The position numbers and the translations under genes are program-made. The notes under the pieces were generated by a model, which had not been told where the DNA came from, did no database searches, and saw nothing but the letters and a program-made list of their open reading frames with translations. This document shows positions 1 through 10,794 of a DNA stretch of 64,000 nucleotides, piece by piece (the first letter of the stretch is position 1; every line of letters begins with the position of its first letter). This DNA comes from Ophiura sarsii. Its lineage: Eukaryota; Echinodermata; Ophiuroidea; Amphilepidida; Ophiuridae. The DNA is taken from positions 57,573,782-57,637,781 of the forward strand of contig CM069449.1 in the NCBI GenBank assembly GCA_035610835.1, written 5' to 3'.

Positions 1-360
1 CTCTTTAAACATTTCCTACGCTTTAAAATGACACAACATGTATCCAAATTGATCAAAGTGTTCAGATTTTACGAGTGAAAATGACTACTAAAATCTTATT
101 ATTTCCATTTTTTTTGGTTGTCCGTTTTCATATTATTAACTAGAAAAACACACAGCCGCAAATAGTCTGGTATACACGGGGAGTTACCGTGCACCCCAGG
201 ACTCCCCTAAACATACTTGTTAGACTTCCTTTCATGGTTCTTGAACATATTCAGGATGTTCAATGTTTCTTGGTTTATCACGCAATCAATTTTTTTGGGG
301 TTTTTTTCGTAGACGAAATAATGTTCCAATACCCCTACTAGAGGTATATGAATGATACTC
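1..360. other. Unassigned left edge
   Basis: No ORF, TIR or tandem structure is recognised. It lies upstream of the first copy of the tandem non-coding unit and lacks the leader block found before units B, C and D. A GAGTGAAAATGAC stretch near 69 resembles the GAGTGAAAA core of the modules at 2.3-2.8 kb. Confidence 0.5.
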
Positions 361-1357
361 CAAACTCCTGCGTTCATGTTAATGATCTCGCTATGTTCAA
401 TGACTGTCTCACTAGTCTACCATTGCTGTCTTTCATGGCGGTAATCACTATGCGTTAGGGTCTCTGATGGTTATTGGTTGACGAGAACGCCTTGAGCGAC
501 ACTGAAGGGGATGAGAAGGGGAGATATAGAAAAGCAAGATGATATGATAAAAGAATAACGTTGAGATGAATGGGATGCGAACGTTTTAGACTGTTTTAAG
601 GCGCAAGGGTTTGACGCTTTGCATAGTGATACAATTGTGAAGGCATACAAAATTACTGTAATAAAAAGTGATTTGCCTAAATATATATTCTCGGTTTTAT
701 TCTGGTTCTCACTTTTTAATAACTATCATTCGGTAACAAAATTCAACCCTCTACTCGCAATTCTGCAGGTGCAGTGAATTTCCCAACCATTAATTCATTC
801 ATTGAGTTATCGCCGGTGTCATTATAAAACATGTGAGCCAATAGAGCCTACTGTAATTCATTTTGCACGTTTTAATGTTAATTCACATTTGAGTAGCTAT
901 ATTGAAAATAGGATTCGATGACAGGTGCCTCGCGTGCCATTGATAATTCTCTTGAACGGTTAAATAAATGGCATTTTCTGACGAATACTAAAGAACATGG
1001 CAATAACCGAAATGCGGTCTATCTTTTGTCAGAGCACGCTAGACGTAGTTGCATACATTATTATTTAGTAGAGAACATACTATAAATTCGGAATCACTAT
1101 GACTTCCTATCCTTAGTTTCCGTATGCATTTTACTATCGCAGTTTTATTTTCATTTCTATTGACATATGTCGGCCAGTTCACACGTTTCATTAATTAAAC
1201 GCTTGCATTAACATGGGTGCCCTCCTTTGATTGTTTATGAACATGTCTAAAATGATGTTTTCAAAAACATTCCATCGACACCGTTTACGTTTACGTAATA
1301 TATAGCCAGTCAATTCGTATATAAATACGTATGTTAAATTCAAAGCACACATTCGTG
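361..1357. repeat. Tandem non-coding unit A (copy 1 of 4)
   Basis: First of four diverged copies of one unit. Conserved landmarks in order are the TCACTATGCGTTAGGGTCTC block (about 450-475), GCGCCTTGAGCGACACTGAA-like sequence (about 487-506), a TTCTGCAGGTGC acceptor-like motif (about 762-772), TCGGCCAGTTCACAC (about 1169-1183) and a TTTATGAACATGTC block followed by TATATAGCCAGTC (about 1233-1312). Copies differ by many substitutions and indels in all frames and have no shared ORF, so I read the unit as non-coding. The (GAA/GAC)n tract starts where the unit ends. Confidence 0.7.
1233..1357 (+). promoter_or_regulatory. Conserved TATA-bearing block, unit A
   Basis: Block TTTATGAACATGTC, then TTTTCAAAAACATTCCATCG, then AATATATAGCCAGTC and TATATAAATACGTATG, ending GTGACAG. 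The same order recurs in units B, C and D. GAACATGTCT fits a single RRRCWWGYYY half-site. A promoter role is inferred from conservation plus TATA-like sequence. No transcript is visible. Confidence 0.35.
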
Positions 1358-1359
1358 AC

Positions 1360-1997
1360 AGAAAAGAAGAAGAAGAAGAAGAAGAAGAAGACGAAGACAA
1401 AGAAGAAGAAGAAGACGAAGAAGAAGACAAAGAAGAAGAAGAAGACGAAGAAGAAGAAGACGAAGAAGAAGAAGACGAAGAAGAAGAAGACGAAGAAGAA
1501 GAAGACGAAGAAGAAGACGAAGAAGAAGACGAAGAAGAAGACGAAGAAGAAGAAGAAGAAGAAGAAGAAGAAGAAGAAGAAGAAGAAGAAGAAGAAGAAG
1601 AAGAAGAAGAAGAAGAAGAAGAAGAAGAAGAAGAAGAAGAAGAAGAAGAAGAAGAAGAAGAAGAAGAAGAAGAAGAAGAAGAAGAAGAAGAAGAAGAAGA
1701 AGAAGAAGAAGAAGAAGACGAAGAAGAAGAAGAAGACGAAGAAGAAGACGGAGAAGAAGAAGAAGAAGACGAAGACGAAGAAGAAGACGAAGAAGAAGAA
1801 GAAGACGAAGAAGAAGACGAAAAAGAAGACGAAGAAGAAGACGAAGAAGAAGACGAAGAAGAAGACGAAGAAGAAGACGAAGAAGGAGACGAAGAAGAAG
1901 ACGAAGAAGAAGACGTAGAAGAAGACGAAGAAGAAGACGAAGAAGAAGACGAAGAAGAAGACGAAGAAGAAGACGAAGAAGAAGACGAAGAAGAAGA
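1360..1997. repeat. (GAA/GAC)n microsatellite, about 640 bp
   Basis: Nearly all GAA triplets with regularly spaced GAC, giving 9- and 12-bp higher-order units (GAAGAAGAC, GAAGAAGAAGAC) on both flanks. The core at 1543-1718 is pure GAA, about 58 units and strictly homopurine. Long Lys/Thr-, Phe- and Ser-rich ORFs over this stretch are composition artefacts. Confidence 0.97.
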
Positions 1998-2029
1998 ACT
2001 CGATATTAATTGTGATCATAGATCACGCA

Positions 2030-2800
2030 TAATAGTCGAAATGGCGTTGACCTTTGACTTACATTTTGACCCTAGTTACCCCTCCGTGACCTTGAACACC
2101 AAGTTCATGATTTACTTTCTTTTTTGGGCTCATCAATTTCGCGCCAGATGAAATAAGTCCGTATAAAATCGGAGCATATCTTAAATGTTACCCCTGTATC
2201 GGTCAATAAACCCTACTGACCCCATTTTACATATCATTTTTAATCGCTGAATACCCTATATGTAAACGGATCCAAGGATTCTTTTGACTCATTTGGACAA
2301 CCATTGTTCATTTCCTCTCGGACAAGTAGCATTTTGAGTGAATGGATTGAAAATTTACACTTTGCCCCTAGTGGCACCAAATATTTTTTGAATTAAAAAA
2401 CGAACTATATATATGGATACTGTCATAAGGACTATGTTGACCAATTCTGACGATTTAAGGTCATTTCACTAAATTGCAAGGGCGTTTTAAGTGAAAAACA
2501 CGTTTTGACTACTAGTGACCCCTGTGTGACATTTGACCCGTTATGATTGACACTCTGAGTAGTGGTGGACATGGGGGTACTTATGACTAAATATGGTCAA
2601 AATCGACCAAATGGTTACGGAGCTATTGGTCTCATAACAAAAGAAAGACATTTTACAACTGTATCACAATGAAGGTTTACCTAATCTGGCAATACAAGCG
2701 AATACACGAGTATCGGCATTAAAATGCAAGAGCATTTTGAGTGAAAATCACATTTGTGACCTTTTCTTGACCTTTGACTCCAAATTTATGATTGACTTTC
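2030..2800. repeat. TGACC-rich degenerate tandem modules
   Basis: Related modules recur irregularly: TTGACCTTTGACT near 2048 and 2766, GCATTTTGAGTGAA at about 2329 and 2733, GCGTTTTAAGTGAAAA at about 2483, each usually followed by TGACC-type words and TTATGATTGAC or similar. Spacing is about 150-250 bp. It looks like a decayed tandem repeat between unit A and the leader of unit B. TGACCTTTGAC resembles a DR1 nuclear-receptor element, but function is unsupported. Confidence 0.55.
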
Positions 2801-3669
2801 AATATGATTTATATGTCGAATATCTATTCATCCATACATGTACATGTTAATAACCAATCATCAAAATTACGACCTAGTGAATTTGTGTGGGGATTTCTGC
2901 CAATGTGGTGGGAATTTCAATTGCAACAAATCTGTACAAAATACAACTTAATATGCCAAACTATTTCATACATTTTTAGAGCATACTTAATATCTATTCA
3001 TTTCTTCATGAATAATCGTGATAGCTGCGTACCAAGTGCGTTTCAATATAATTAATTGTTAGATGAGAACGCGCACGCCGAGCGCAGGCTACTGATAATT
3101 GCCCGAAAGTACTGCGCCAAAGTGTTCGATTGTTTTGCTCATTGACATACCAATCAAATTAAAGCCTAATGCCCCTAAACTGAATATTCAATGAGTTATG
3201 AGGAAACACGATTAAAGTTTATTTCTGATTGGTTGAATGATAAAAATGTTGATGAGAGAATGGCCCAACTTGGACTGTTTCAAAGGCTAAGAAGGGGTGG
3301 ACAAAGTAAACAGAAAACTAATTAATTAATAGCGCGATTATATCGGTACAATTCAACGATTTGGATAAATATGCATCTTTTTCAGTAATGAATGAGAATA
3401 ATGACTTCGTGAATTTGTTTTAAAATCCTCGGTTGGTGTTCTTGTCATTCGGAATTGTCCCTCAACCCCTCAGACCAGAGCAAAAACCTGATTTCAAAAC
3501 AAAAAAACGGTTGTTACGCAGACATTATTCTCTAATCATAGAAGATATAATGAAAACCCCGTGATTGACCCGTCCTTGAACAACAATCTAAGCATCGATC
3601 CATTCATAACAGGGAATATCGCAAACATAATGACATAATCAAACATACTCTAGAGATGAGCGTATTAGG
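2801..3669. other. No recognisable feature
   Basis: AT-rich unique-looking sequence. An 87-codon ORF at 2792-3055 (+) has no recognisable domain and begins inside the degenerate repeat, so I treat it as chance. Nothing else supported. Confidence 0.5.
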
Positions 3670-3925
3670 GCAGACTTATATCTTGAGTACAAGGTCAATA
3701 TCCTTCGGCTTTCTATGTTTTAATAAGACACCCTACGTAGAGCGAACCTGTTTAAGTACACCCAGGCGTTACGCTTTCCGTTTTTACGCTTCCATATTGC
3801 CTATATAAATACGTGTTGCACGAATATGTTATGTCGGTATTTGCTTCTGTAATCCATAAACAAAAAGATATCACTGATTTAATCTATAACCATTTAAATG
3901 ATAACATCATCAAACTTTCTCACGT
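3670..3925. repeat. Leader block of tandem unit B
   Basis: Matches 6670-6870 and 11645-11900 in order: an AAGGTCAATAT or GGTCAGTAT word, a TAAGACA..CCTTAGTAATGTAG-like stretch, CGTGTTGCAC (3812 and 11813), a TATGTCGG or TATATCGG word, and TAACCATTT..ATGCTATAATCA-like sequence. It is separated from the core of unit B by the foldback at 4173-5105. Confidence 0.5.
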
Positions 3926-4172
3926 ACATAAAACCTAGTATGTGGCACTTTGGACTTGTACATTTGAAAGAGATGTTATAAATAACAAATGGACAGTTTT
4001 AAGATGGTGATCTCGCCATCATTTGTTTAAATACTGTCACCAGTGTCGAACAATACCGCAATTCAATATCTCGCTGAGATACAGAGTTTTGCCAAAATAA
4101 TAGTCCACAATTCTGTACGTACGTACCACGTGCTTTGCCACCATAATGTGTTTATATTCACCTGGTATAACG

Positions 4173-5105
4173 GACAAGTTTAAAACGGTCAAGTCTTTGT
4201 CAGGATTAGCTCTGACTTCTTCAAGACCAAATTATTATAATATTAAGCAAAACATAGAGATTGCCACTTTAGTCGTAACTCTATTAGTAACATCATTTGG
4301 GCGGCCTATTGCCCGATGATTTGAGAGTAGGTATTGCCTACCTACTTGTGAGAGATTTGTGGCTCTGAAAGAGCCGTTCAGATGGATTGCCCCTTGTTCA
4401 CTGATGAAGGTTCTGAAAAAGAACTCTCAACGTAGGTTGACGCAATAAGGCATTTTTAGTGCGGGCATAAGTGGAAAAAATTATGTACAGAATAAACATT
4501 ATTCTGAAGTAGTGCCATTTGTATTTTGTTTTTTGACGTCATAGTTGATCAGTCTGTATAGACGTTACCAAAAGAAAGTACAATGTATGAACATTAACGT
4601 TCGTTTACACAAACGGTTAAGGCCCATACGAATGGTATCTTTTTAATATTCGGTAAGGACTGTTTATGTCATATGTTTGGTTAAAAGTATGCCTGAAATT
4701 TCCCTCAAACGATGAGTGACCGCACTGTACAATATACTTTTTGTAGTCTATAGTAGCAAAGGGAAGTCTACGTTATTTCCATTGGTCAAGGGCAGTCCTT
4801 TGGAATAGGTTCCATTAGAGCCAAATGTATACAAGGCCAGCGGTAACCTACGTTTCGAGCTCTTTTCAGAGCTACCATCTGTGTTCAGTGAACAAGGGGC
4901 AGTCCATCCGAACGTCTGTTTTCCGAACCGCCAATCTTGTACAAGTATGAAAGGGGCACCTAATCGCAAATCATCGGGCACGGGGCAGCCCAAACGACGA
5001 TAATATTAGAAGTTGCAATCTCTATGTTTTGCCTAATATTATAATAATTTGGTCCTAAAGATGCCAGGGCTAATCCTGACGAAAGCTTGACAGTTTTAAG
5101 GTTGT
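4173..5105. mobile_element. Foldback TIR element, about 933 bp
   Basis: Left arm about 4173-4450 and right arm about 4790-5105 are inverted copies. Matched landmarks include GTCAGGATTAGC, AAATTATTATAATATTA, AAAACATAGAGATTGC, TGCCCGATGATTTG, GCCCCTTGTTCACTGA and AACGTAGGTT. The 330-bp centre carries TGACGTCATAG and GTATAGACGTTACCAAAAG. An 81-codon ORF at 4748-4993 (-) is the right arm read backwards. There is no transposase ORF and no clear target duplication. A second copy occupies the right window edge. Confidence 0.85.
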
Positions 5106-5194
5106 CGATCGGCGAACCCGTTAAACTGTTAACCTATGTTATGAATAACCGTAGTAAAAGCCTATTTCACAAACTAAATTATGTTTCCTCATGA

Positions 5195-6545
5195 AGTACG
5201 TGCCTTGGAACCTCGTATCTGACTCTAAATAATACTATAGCTGTCGCAAATAACACAAGATTAAATCAAACAATAAGCGTCTACTGCAGACATTTGTAGG
5301 CTCATACTTTCACCATCATTCGTTCAATTACTGCCACATGCCTTGCAACAGTGTCGCGCTTGCGTTACATAATCACTTTGCGCTGGTGTCTCTAACGGTT
5401 ATCTGGTGACTTCGGCGTCTTGAGCGACACTGAAAATGAGAAGGGGGAAGGAGAATACAAAGTCAGATGGAGAGATGGTATAGGTAGGAACGTTTATGGA
5501 CAAATTAGGAGTTTCAAGATGTATGAAGGGTCTGAAGCTTGAACATAGATGTTGAGCTAAAATATAAATTATTGGTTTAATAACTACTCATTAACATGAG
5601 TTTGTATTCAACTCCTCAAAGCTGATATTAGACTGAAACATCTTCATGCAATTTTGCAGGTGCGGCACAACTTCCTAAACCGTAATTTGACATTATTGTC
5701 AATGTTATAAAAGAACAAAATATGTGAAGCTCATGAGACCCCCTGTTATATTTAAACAGTTTAAAGTTAGCACACGTTTTGAACGTTATATATTCAAATT
5801 GTATTTGAAAACAGGTGCATTACGTTCCATCGATAGTTATATATATAATAATGTTCAGCCGGGTGCCAAATAAAGGAATGACTCAAATATTGGCAAATCA
5901 AGCCTAGCACTCTACGAAACGGAAGTATTACATTTTCCAATCATTATCATTTAGAAAAAAGGGGACAAATTAGGATTTTCAAGATGTATGAAGGGTCTGA
6001 AGCTTGAATATAGATGTTGAGCTCAAATATAAATTATATTTGGTTTAATAACTACTCAACTTAACGGCACAACTTCCTAAACCGTAATTTGAAATTATTG
6101 TCAGTGTTATAAAAGAACAAGATATGTGAAGCTCATGAGACCCCCTGTTATATGTACACAGTTTAAAGTTAGCACACGTTTTGAACGTTATATATTCAAA
6201 TTGTATTTGAAAACAGGTGCATTACGTTCCATCGATAGTTATATAAATAATAATGTTCAGCCGGGTGCCAAATAATAAAGGAATGACTCAAATTTTGGCA
6301 AATCCAGCCTAGCACTCTACGAAACGGAAGTATTCTATTTTCCAATCATTAGCATTTGTTTAACTATGGGAGTTTTGTTTAATTTAGAACACTTTTCGTC
6401 CAATTCAGAACATCATACGATCGTCCTTGTTTTACTATTGATTGATAAACAATGACATTCCGTCGACAGCATAGGCAAATTATAGCCAGTTAAGATATAA
6501 TTGAATATAGACGTTCGATTCCAAGGAACCAATTGTGACAATGCT
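5195..6545. repeat. Tandem non-coding unit B (copy 2 of 4)
   Basis: Conserved blocks in order: CTACTGCAGACATTTGTAGG, CATTCGTTCAATTACTG (5316), TTGAGCGACACTGAAAATGAG, TTTTGCAGGTGCGG (about 5652-5665), and a terminal block with ACATTCCGTCGACA, ATTATAGCCAGTT and TTGTGACA (about 6415-6541). It contains an internal duplication (separate entry). No shared reading frame with the other units. Confidence 0.75.
5499..6352. repeat. Internal direct duplication in unit B
   Basis: Segment 5499-5950 is repeated at 5964-6352 with very high identity (for example TGTATGAAGGGTCTGAAGCT and CATGAGACCCCCTGTTATAT). The second copy lacks about 70 bp ending at the TTTTGCAGGTG acceptor-like motif and has CTTAA there instead. 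The duplication post-dates the divergence of the four units. Confidence 0.9.
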
Positions 6546-6669
6546 TGGCTTCGGGTATTGAACGCATTGACTGAAATGCGTCAAATAATGTGTCAATAGC
6601 CAGTCGTTCACTTAGAAAATGCACCTTTTCGGAGTACTTCTTGCTAGGTTACAACGTAATTGTTATCTC

Positions 6670-6890
6670 TCTCTCTCGTATCTTCATTATATTAGGTCAG
6701 TATCCAGCGGGCATTCTTTACTTAATTAAGACATCCTTAGTAATGTAGCGTTGTAGCGTTGTGCGTTAAAAGGGTTCAACTGTTATAAACGCATGTTGAT
6801 ATGATGTGTCGGAATGGGCTTCTGGATTGCAACCTAGTATGAGGCCCGTCATTCTGTGATGTTGTATTTGAGGTGGCGCAAATAACACAA
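6670..6890. repeat. Leader block of tandem unit C
   Basis: Follows unit B by only about 125 bp. It matches the unit B and D leaders through GGTCAGTATCC, TTAATTAAGACATCCTTAG, GTAGCG, TGTCGG and GCGCAAATAACACAAG. Two foldback elements (7110-7755 and 7772-8524) separate it from the core of unit C. Confidence 0.45.
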
Positions 6891-7109
6891 GCTGACAATT
6901 GACAAACTTACATCTAACTGTGATTTATTTGTACTTGTTAATGAACGTTGAGTATTATCGAGTATTGCTTAGCATTTATAACGCTCTTAAATGCTCTATA
7001 AAAGTGTCAATTACAGCAACATCTTAGCAAATAGGGAAAATTAAAATTCCGACTAGCTTTTTAGAATACTTCTGAAGTAATTTAGTAAACATTACAGGGC
7101 AACATATTC

Positions 7110-7755
7110 AACACATGAATTGTATGGTCATTATAATAATACTTATTATAATTGTATAATATTGAATGGCCTTGAGAGTGATACAAGAATATATTACACA
7201 AGCTTTAAAAATATTGCGCAAGTCAGAGACGAGTGCAATATTATTATAGCGAGTGCAATATATTATTGTATCACCCGAAAATAAGACATTCAATATTATT
7301 ATTATTATTTATATTATATAACAGACTGTTTTGACAAAAACTAAATAAGTTAGCCCAAGTACCAGAATGCGAACGATATTAAACAAATATTGTGCAGCGC
7401 AGAATATGTGCGCGTGAATATATCGCGCAGATGATGCACAAGGGTACTTTTTGTGTTCGGCGTTTCCAACTCGCTGAGATTAATGTCAGTTCGTGATAAA
7501 TGAATTATTTTTTATTAAGACGGTCTGTTTATAAATAATACTAATAATAGTAATATTGAATGTCTTATTGTCGTGTGATACAATAATATTGCACTCGTAT
7601 GCTAATTTTTCAGCCCCTTTTTGCACTCGTCTTAAACTTGTGAATATTGTTCTAGCTCGTGCAATATATTCTGTATCACACTCAAATCCATTCAAACATT
7701 GTATAACTAATAATTGTTCGCTAGTATATATTTCTAATACCATTATTTTTTGCTG
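7110..7755. mobile_element. Foldback element with about 200-bp arms
   Basis: Left arm about 7115-7340 and right arm about 7500-7750 are inverted copies. Matched words are AGACATTCAATATT, GTGATACA, GACGAGTGCAATA, TTGTATCAC and ACAGACTGT or ACAGACCGT. The loop is about 150 bp. Similar short ORFs at 7108-7293 (-) and 7556-7756 (+) are the two arms read outward, not genes. The element abuts the palindrome at 7772. Ends are approximate. Confidence 0.8.
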
Positions 7756-7771
7756 ATAAATACGTACCTTA

Positions 7772-8524
7772 CACTCTTAGAAAAAATGGTTCGTTTCAGA
7801 ACCCTTTTTTGTCCCGCGGGGAGCACCTTTTGGCCTAAAAGGTTCTAAAAAGAACCTTAGAATGGTTCTTTGAAGAACTTTCAAATTTTAAATAAGACAT
7901 AAAGGTATATTTACTTTTTTGTTTTTATGTAATATGCAAATTCAAGAGAAATGTAAACAAATTTAGTCCTTTTCAACTGTTAAAAATCATTTCTTCTTGG
8001 CTAAAAACATTTTTTACCGTTTTACCAAGAACCATTGAGGGTTCTCCATAATTTTTCCCCAAAAGGTTCTTGAAGCTTGAGGAACCATTTTCTTGGCTAA
8101 AGAACCCTTTTAGAACCTTTTTTGGTTCTAAAAGGAACCCAATGAAATTTCTATAGGGTTCCTTTTAGAACCAAAAAAGGTTCTAAAAGGGTTCTTTAGC
8201 CAAGAAAATGGTTCCTCAAGCTTCAAGAACCTTTTGGGAAAAAATTATGGAGAACCCTCAATGGTTCTTGGTAAAACGGTAAAAAATGTTTTTAGCCAAG
8301 AAGAAATGATTTTTAACAGTTGAAAAGGATTAAATTTGTTTACATTTCTCTTGAATTTGCATATTACATAAAAACAAAAAAGTAAATATACCTTTAGGTC
8401 TTATTTAAAATTTGAAAGTTCTTCAAAGAACCATTCTAAGGTTCTTTTTAGAACCTTTTAGGCCAAAAGGTGCTCCCCGCGGGACAAAAAAGGGTTCTTA
8501 AACGAACCATTTTTTCTAAGAGTG
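7772..8524. mobile_element. Near-perfect palindromic foldback, TA-flanked, 753 bp
   Basis: The two halves are reverse complements almost throughout, about 368 bp per arm with a roughly 14-bp loop near 8140-8155. TIRs start CACTCTTAGAAAAAATGGTT. TA duplications lie at 7770-7771 and 8525-8526. Unit B keeps the matching unfilled sequence (CCTTGGAACCTC near 5213), fixing the insertion point. The interior is a mosaic of GGTTCT/AGAACC words. There is no coding capacity. Few arm mismatches are visible, so it is young or kept homogeneous by conversion. Confidence 0.96.
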
Positions 8525-8526
8525 TA

Positions 8527-9550
8527 GAACCTCATATCTGGCCCTAAATATAACGTAGCTGTCTCATGCTTGTTTAAACCACAATAAGCGTCTACTGCAG
8601 ACATTTGTAGGCTAATAATCTCACCATCACTCGTTCAATTACTGTCACATGCGTCGCAACAGTGCGGCAAAAGCGGGATATAATCTCTATGCGTTAGGGT
8701 CGCTGATGTTTATCGGTTGTCGACAGCGCCTTGAGCGACACTGAATGAGAAAAGAAGAGGAGTAGAAGGGAAAATAAGATGTACAGATGAAGACAACAGT
8801 GCCTTGGTAGGAAAGAAAATGAGGACACTAGGATTATTAGGGCATATGAAGGACTTGAGGTTCGAATATAGAGTTTGAGCAAAGTTGTGGATTACTTTTA
8901 GTATTTTTTAAATTATTTTGGATGAGCTTATATTTCACTCCACAGTGGCAAATTGTAAATAATATCAACTAGACATTAGAATCAAGCCTCTTCTTGCAAT
9001 TTTGCAGGTGCGGAACAACATCCTAATCTTAATTTGAATTGATCATCAGCGTTATTAAAGAACGAATTATGTAGCCCCTAGAGCCCTCCGCAATTTATTT
9101 ACACAGTTAAATGCCAGCACACGTTTTAAATGTATCTTAACATTTAATTTGATAAGTGGTGCATTGCGTGTCATCGACAATATTCCTGAATGCTTATAAT
9201 ATAATATTTAGCCTTTTAAAATAATAAAGGAATGGCCGAAATGTTGGCAAAGCACGCTTGTAGCACTGTACAAAAACCGAATTATTAAGATTTCCTGTTA
9301 TTAGAAGTCATATTTATTTAACTATGGTAGTTTTCATTTAGTAAAAATATTAATGTCGGCCAGTTCACACCTGAGTATTTCATTAATCCCTCGCTTAGAT
9401 GAATGCGATCGTCCTTGTTTTACTGTTTATGAACATGTCTGAATCGATGTTTTCAACAGCATTCCGTCAGGAGCCTATATATGTAGCTAGCATGCTATTA
9501 AATATGTGTGTTAGATTCCAAACAGCTATCTGTGACAGTTTTAGGTTTTG
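8527..9550. repeat. Tandem non-coding unit C (copy 3 of 4)
   Basis: Conserved blocks: CTACTGCAGACATTTGTAGG, TTCAATTACTGTCACATGCG, CTATGCGTTAGGGTCGCTGA, GCGCCTTGAGCGACACTGAA, TTTTGCAGGTGCGG (about 9000-9013), TCGGCCAGTTCACACCTGAG, TTTATGAACATGTCTGAATC and TCTGTGACAG. A 62-codon ORF at 8694-8882 (-) crosses it without conservation in other units. Confidence 0.75.
9425..9550 (+). promoter_or_regulatory. Conserved TATA-bearing block, unit C
   Basis: TTTATGAACATGTCTG, TTTTCAACAGCATTCCGTC, CTATATATGTAGC, ATATGTGTGTTAGATTCCAA and CTGTGACAG in the same order as units A, B and D. C and D also share TTTAGGTTTTGT just downstream before diverging. A promoter role is inference only. Confidence 0.3.
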
Positions 9551-9809
9551 TGTAAGTTATTGAGTTGACCAAAATGGTGTAGAATACATCAATGTTAGAT
9601 TTATTGGTAAAATTAGTTATTCTGCTATGCCGATGAGTTTATTCGAATATTGCTGGACACATTATCCAACATGAATAATTGAACATTGCTAATTTTCTTT
9701 CACGTTTAGTGCAACTTAGTGCCTATATTATATTCGTTACATCTCATGAAAGTAAGTGTTATTCAATGACATTACTTTCAACTGTTTAATGTTATTATAG
9801 GCTAATTTA

Positions 9810-10794
9810 CGTGTCAGTTGTATGTCGTATAATACGACCCCCGGGAATGGTGCGTCACTTTACCGAAGTGCGTCACTTTCTCATGTACCATGACGCACCC
9901 CTGTGCTTCCATTTTTTTCAGTAATGTGTGTCCCGGCTACACGCCCCGGCTAGCGGGGCCACACAATGTACGTCCCCGGTACCCCCCCCCCCCCCCACCC
10001 CCCCCCCCCCCCCCCGGCATACCCTAGCATAGCAAGGAAACAGTTTTACGTCCCGGCATGGTCCCCGCCAGGCCTCCGCTATGTCCCGGGACCGGGGTTA
10101 CATTGAGTCCCCGCGTCCATCTTCTAATGGCCGCCATCTTTTAAAATGCCGGACCAAATTAAGGGACTAAGAAAAGAACACGAACAAAAAAGTGTGACGT
10201 TACTCGTGGAAAACGAAAACCGAGCATGCGCATTTGTGACCAGCAACATCAGAAAAATCACCAGATAGCTCCAATTCAAATGAAGTGCGTCGAACGATCG
10301 TTACGCCACGCCACGGGTGGAAAATCGTGTCGCGTCACGCGGTGTACAACGCCGCGTGAAACTACTACTGTGTCGTGAATCAATCTATATAATACGTAAG
10401 TGCCATGGCATCCCCCGAAGGTATTTGCAGTATGGGTATTTAAAAGGTCATAATGGCGATTGGGTGGTGTTACGCACGCAACTTGTTAACTAAACACGCG
10501 GTGAGATAATCGGAATAGTGATTTTTGTACTTCGTGAGTTGCCATCCAAAAGAAAAAGCCTGGTAGGTAGTGAGTAGGGCCTACGTGTAAAATATAATGT
10601 TCGTATTTTGATGTTCGCATGCTGACGTACCCTGTGACGCACCCAGATAAAGTTTTTGACATTGACGCACCCATACGTTAATATCGGACCAAATGCTGCC
10701 CATGACGTACCCTGCGTCAAGAATGTGGTGGTAAATGACGCACCCATGGCGCATCTTTTCCGTGGGTCGTATAGTGCGTCATACAACAGACAGA
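9810..10794. mobile_element. TA-flanked GTGCGTCA-word foldback, 985 bp
   Basis: Left end GTCAGTTGTATGTCG..TACGACCC pairs with the right end GGGTCGTATAGTGCGTCATAC. TA lies at 9808-9809 and 10795-10796. GTGCGTCA or TGACGCAC words are scattered through both ends on both strands. The centre has a C-run (9981-10015) and G+C-rich sequence. Relative of the 320-bp element at 30763. The 98-codon ORF at 10490-10786 (-) is entirely inside and is not considered a gene. Confidence 0.85.
9981..10015. repeat. Poly-C tract
   Basis: About 35 bases of C with a single A interruption, inside the GTGCGTCA foldback. Confidence 0.98.

Noticed and set aside
1191..2019. Long Lys/Thr-, Phe- and Ser-rich ORFs
   Set aside because: They are reading frames through the GAA/GAC microsatellite on both strands, with no gene context.
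7108..7756. Two similar small proteins starting MNVL(F/L)S on opposite strands
   Set aside because: They are the two inverted arms of one foldback element read outward.
10490..10786. 98-codon ORF on the - strand
   Set aside because: It lies entirely within the GTGCGTCA foldback terminus and ends at its TIR.
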